Shown here: positions 21,207 to 23,537 of the stretch, one piece after another
How positions within the stretch are numbered: the first letter of the stretch is position 1
How the letters are laid out: each line of letters starts with the position of its first letter
DNA from: DATGLW01 sp035293965
Lineage (GTDB): Bacteria; Actinomycetota; Acidimicrobiia; Acidimicrobiales; RAAP-2
Length of the DNA: 23,537 nucleotides
NCBI GenBank assembly: GCA_035293965.1
Contig: DATGLW010000119.1
Coordinates: forward strand, 1-23,537
Direction of reading: 5' to 3'
The notes under the pieces: model-generated
What the model saw: only the letters and a program-made list of their open reading frames with translations
The model's database searches: none
Told to the model about the DNA's origin: nothing
Translations under genes and position numbers: made by a program

Positions 21207-21938
21207 TCAGGGGACGGCGCCCGCCACCTTGAGCTCGGCGCCGGTCGTGTAGCTCGAGGCGTCGCTGGCCAGGAAGACCACGGCGCCGATCATCTGCTCG
21301 GGCTCGGCGATCCCCTCGGGGATCGATGCCCAGAACCGCGTGACGTCGGTCCGGAAGGCACCGGGGATGATCGTGTTCACGCGCACCTTCATGCCCCATG
21401 CGCGTACGAACCCCTTGGCCATGATGTTGAGCCCTGCCTTCGCTGCCCCGTAGGGGATGGTGTTCGGCTGCGGCTGGAGGGAAGCGAGGGTGCTCAGGTT
21501 GATGATGGAGCCGCCGGCGCCCTCGAACATCCGCGTGCCGAACTCCACCGTCATCTTGAAGGGACCCTTCAGGTTGACGCCGACCACCTTTTCCCAGTAG
21601 TCCTCGGTGACCGAGCGGAGGTCGTCGTAGAGGGGCGACATCCCGGCGTTGTTGACCAGCACGTCGACCTTGCCGAAGTGGTGCCAGGCCTCCTCGGCGA
21701 AGGCCGTGATGGCGTCCCATCGGCCGACGTGGAGCTGGCGCGCCCAGGTCCGGCGGCCCGTCGACTCGGCGATCTCGCGCGCCGCCCGCTCGCAGTTCTC
21801 GAGGTTGCGACTGGCGATGATCACGTCGGCACCGGCTTCGGCCAGCCCCTGGGAGATGGCGCGCCCGATCCCGCGTCCGCCCCCCGTCACCACGGCCACC
21901 TTGCCCGACAGGTCGAAGAGCTCGGCCGGCCCGGGCAT
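21207..21938 (-). CDS. Short-chain dehydrogenase/reductase (SDR)
   Basis: The 243-aa protein is a classical SDR. The NAD(P)-binding Rossmann motif is TGGGRGIG at residues 18-25, the structural NNAG is at 96-99, the catalytic Asn is N122 in VNLKG, and the active-site pair is Y163 and K167 in YGAAK. The position normally held by the catalytic Ser (13 residues before Tyr) is Thr150, with Ser149 beside it. An Arg at the end of strand beta-2 (IIASRN, R44) suggests NADPH, by general family rule. The C-terminus is complete (TTGAELKVAGAVP). The substrate is unknown, a 3-oxoacyl or hydroxysteroid compound being typical. The start is ATG 21938, overlapping the end of a possible 27-codon upstream frame. 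Confidence 0.93.
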   Translation of the reverse strand: MPGPAELFDLSGKVAVVTGGGRGIGRAISQGLAEAGADVIIASRNLENCERAAREIAESTGRRTWARQLHVGRWDAITAFAEEAWHHFGKVDVLVNNAGMSPLYDDLRSVTEDYWEKVVGVNLKGPFKMTVEFGTRMFEGAGGSIINLSTLASLQPQPNTIPYGAAKAGLNIMAKGFVRAWGMKVRVNTIIPGAFRTDVTRFWASIPEGIAEPEQMIGAVVFLASDASSYTTGAELKVAGAVP

Positions 21939-22021
21939 CAGGCGACCCCGCCAGCCACGGGAGCCGGTGGCCGCCCTGGCGAGCCGGCTCGGCGATGGTC
22001 ACGATGATCCTGCAGCTTCAT
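21938..22021 (-). CDS. Possible 27-aa leader peptide overlapping the SDR start
   Basis: ATG 22021 opens a 27-codon frame (MKLQDHRDHRRAGS...) that ends in TGA at 21938, sharing bases with the SDR start as TGATG. An AGGAGG stands about 15 bases upstream, while the SDR itself has no good Shine-Dalgarno sequence. This arrangement would allow translational coupling. The peptide is not recognised; MKLQD is also a common SDR beginning, so it could be the relic of another gene. Confidence 0.35.
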   Translation of the reverse strand: MKLQDHRDHRRAGSPGRPPAPVAGGVA

Positions 22022-22152
22022 CGTCGCCCCCTTCCTCCTGGCACCTGGTGCGCACGCCGTTTCTAGCCAACGCGCGCCACCCCGGTCGAGCCTGGTCGCG
22101 GGCGCCCGGGGCGGGCCAGGCGGGGAGCCGGCTCAGCAAGGATCCCGCCAGC

Positions 22153-23537
22153 TCAGCGAGCGGGCGGGGCCGGCGGCGCACCGGCTCGCTCGATGGGCAG
22201 CGGCTCGATGTGCACCGGCTGGATCGCGTCGGCGGGCTCGAAGCCCAGGACCTGGCCGTAGAAGGAGAGCTCGGCCTCCGCCACCGCCACGACGGTGTCC
22301 GCCCGGCGGAACCCGTGGCGCTCGCCCTCGAAGGCGAGGAAGGCGACGGGCACGCCCCTCGCCCGCAGCGCGCCGGCCATCGCCTCGGCCTGGGCCGGGG
22401 GCACGATCGGGTCCTCGAGGCCCTGGAACAGGATCAGGGGGCGGTCCACCAGGTCGACATGGTGCACGGGCGAGCGGGCCCGGTAGGCCGCCTCCGCCGC
22501 CGGCCAGGGGCCGACCAGGGAATCGAGGTAGTGCGACTCGAACTTGTGGCTGTCGCGGGCGAGCGCCGCGAGGTCGGCGATGCCGTAGTGGCTGGCGGCG
22601 GCGGCGAACACGTCGCGGAAGGTGAGCGCCGCAAGCGCGGTGAACCCTCCGGCGCTCCGCCCCCGGATGACCATGCGCCTCCCGTCGACCTCGCCGCGAT
22701 CGGCCAGCCATCGCGCCGCCGCGACGCAGTCGTCGACGTCCACGATCCCCCAGGCGCCCCGGAGCAGCTCCCGGTACGGGCGGCCGTACCCCGCGCTGCC
22801 CCCGTAGTCGACCGCGGCCACCGCGAGGCCCCGGTTCGTCCAGAACTGCACGCCCAGGTCGAGCACGGGCGAGGCCGCACCGGTGGGCCCGCCGTGGCAC
22901 GTCACCACGAGCGGGGGCCGCTCGCCGTCGGGTCCCGTGGTGTCGCGGTGCGCGGGCCGGTAGAAGAGGGCGTGCGCCGTCCGGCCCCCCTCGCTCGGGA
23001 ACTCGATCGCCACGGGCGCCGACACGTCGCCCGGGTCCATGAGGGGAGGGCGGCTCCGGCGGAGCACTTCCGCCGACCCCGAGGCCACGTCGATGCGCAC
23101 GACCGCCGGCTCCTCGGTTGGCGAGCCGGCCACGGCGGCGACGCCACCGTCGAGGGCGGCCAGCGACGAGAAGGCACAGTAGGGCGTGGGGACCTCGACG
23201 AGCTCGTCGCCCTCGAGCACACCGAGGTGCCCGAAGCCCCCCGACGACCACGTCGCCACGAGCCGGCCGTCGGGCAAGAACACGTAGCTCGACTCGCCGA
23301 GCGCCCAGTCCGGCCCGCAGAGCTCCGCCGCTCGCGGGGCGAGGGGGCGGCCGCCCCGACCGTCGTCGACGTAGAGGTTCCACCAGCCGTTGCGGTCCGA
23401 CAGGAAGTGCAGGCGGCCGTCGGGGCTCCACCTCGGCTGGGAGATCGACTCCGCCCTGCCCCCGGCGACCAGGCGGGCCGCTCCCACCCGGGCGTCCGGG
23501 CCGAAGGGCGCCACCCACAGCTCGGTGCCGTCCCACG
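22153..23537 (-). CDS. S9-family prolyl oligopeptidase-like serine peptidase, 5' end outside window
   Basis: The frame is open to the right edge and the start codon lies outside. The visible part begins with beta-propeller blades (WDGTELWVAPFGPDA, SQPRWSPDGRLHFLSDRNGW), as in the TolB/S9 propeller. The C-terminal alpha/beta hydrolase starts about halfway: LVVTCHGGPTGAASP, then VDYGGSAGYGRPYREL, the nucleophile Ser in IRGRSAGGFTAL, the catalytic Asp in FQGLEDPIVPPAQ and His in EGERHGFRR. These are the complete triad and canonical surroundings of acylaminoacyl-/dipeptidyl-peptidases. The usual nucleophile elbow G-G-S-A-G-G reads G-R-S-A-G-G here. It would cleave short peptides, probably in the cytoplasm, since no export signal can be judged. 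The C-terminal tail is proline- and alanine-rich. Confidence 0.93.
   Translation of the reverse strand, partial: WDGTELWVAPFGPDARVGAARLVAGGRAESISQPRWSPDGRLHFLSDRNGWWNLYVDDGRGGRPLAPRAAELCGPDWALGESSYVFLPDGRLVATWSSGGFGHLGVLEGDELVEVPTPYCAFSSLAALDGGVAAVAGSPTEEPAVVRIDVASGSAEVLRRSRPPLMDPGDVSAPVAIEFPSEGGRTAHALFYRPAHRDTTGPDGERPPLVVTCHGGPTGAASPVLDLGVQFWTNRGLAVAAVDYGGSAGYGRPYRELLRGAWGIVDVDDCVAAARWLADRGEVDGRRMVIRGRSAGGFTALAALTFRDVFAAAASHYGIADLAALARDSHKFESHYLDSLVGPWPAAEAAYRARSPVHHVDLVDRPLILFQGLEDPIVPPAQAEAMAGALRARGVPVAFLAFEGERHGFRRADTVVAVAEAELSFYGQVLGFEPADAIQPVHIEPLPIERAGAPPAPPAR

Noticed and set aside
22034..22140. Additional gene between the S9 peptidase and the SDR
   Set aside because: The short frames here lack conserved sequence and start signals; apart from the possible 27-codon leader nothing is supported.
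1..23537. tRNA, rRNA or riboswitch genes
   Set aside because: I found no cloverleaf with a GGTTCGAATCC-like arm, no rRNA signature and no recognised riboswitch core in the intergenic regions.

Overview
The window is very GC-rich, uses many GTG starts, packs genes into GTGA/ATGA overlaps, and carries several likely leaderless promoters. Together with an XPB-type helicase next to its actinobacterial helicase-associated partner (the Rv0861c/Rv0862c arrangement) and a divergent Zur/zinc-transporter locus, this points to a high-GC actinomycete. An uncultured Acidimicrobiia-like lineage is my best guess, but the lineage is inference.

Layout. (1) 1-1757 is a graveyard of mobile DNA: a transposase fragment running off the left edge, the decayed 3' end of an IS3-family element apparently inserted into it, an orphan DUF433 antitoxin-like gene, and a scrap of a serine recombinase. 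(2) 1821-7341 (minus) is a six-gene, tightly packed unit: ABC ATPase, ABC-2 permease, sensor kinase, NarL-type regulator, then two uncharacterised genes that overlap by GTGA. (3) 7551-8108 (plus) is a VOC-fold protein whose 3' end has been amplified into a 35-bp tandem repeat. (4) 8341-12854 (plus) is a helicase-associated/WYL-like protein overlapping the XPB helicase, closed by a strong hairpin. (5) 13031-16733 (minus) holds an amidohydrolase, a TesB-like thioesterase, a DUF4232 lipoprotein and an Hsp20. (6) 16886-20193 is znuB-znuC-znuA (minus), diverging from zur (plus) across a 67-bp control region. (7) 20204-20357 is a 17-bp repeat array between convergent genes. (8) 20365-23537 (minus) holds a dimeric alpha/beta-barrel-like protein, an SDR oxidoreductase, and an S9 peptidase cut by the right edge.

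How the parts work together. The kinase and regulator probably sense envelope or antibiotic stress and control the adjacent ABC-2 transporter; the two unknown genes at the operon tail would be co-expressed. Zur probably represses both itself and the zinc importer through one palindrome. The helicase pair is a DNA-repair or DNA-remodelling unit. The amidohydrolase, thioesterase, SDR and barrel protein resemble accessory acyl-CoA/aromatic or steroid catabolism, but no pathway is complete here.

The most unusual theme is recurrent short tandem duplication at gene borders (units of 35, 57, 18, 24 and 17 bp). Two translation-initiation regions are affected: three tandem Shine-Dalgarno-bearing units before hsp20, and a perfect polypurine mirror repeat serving as the ribosome-binding region of the 20365-21123 gene. 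A perfect 17-bp hairpin inside the 120-aa unknown gene and the shared, self-complementary -35 element of znuA/zur also deserve a second look.
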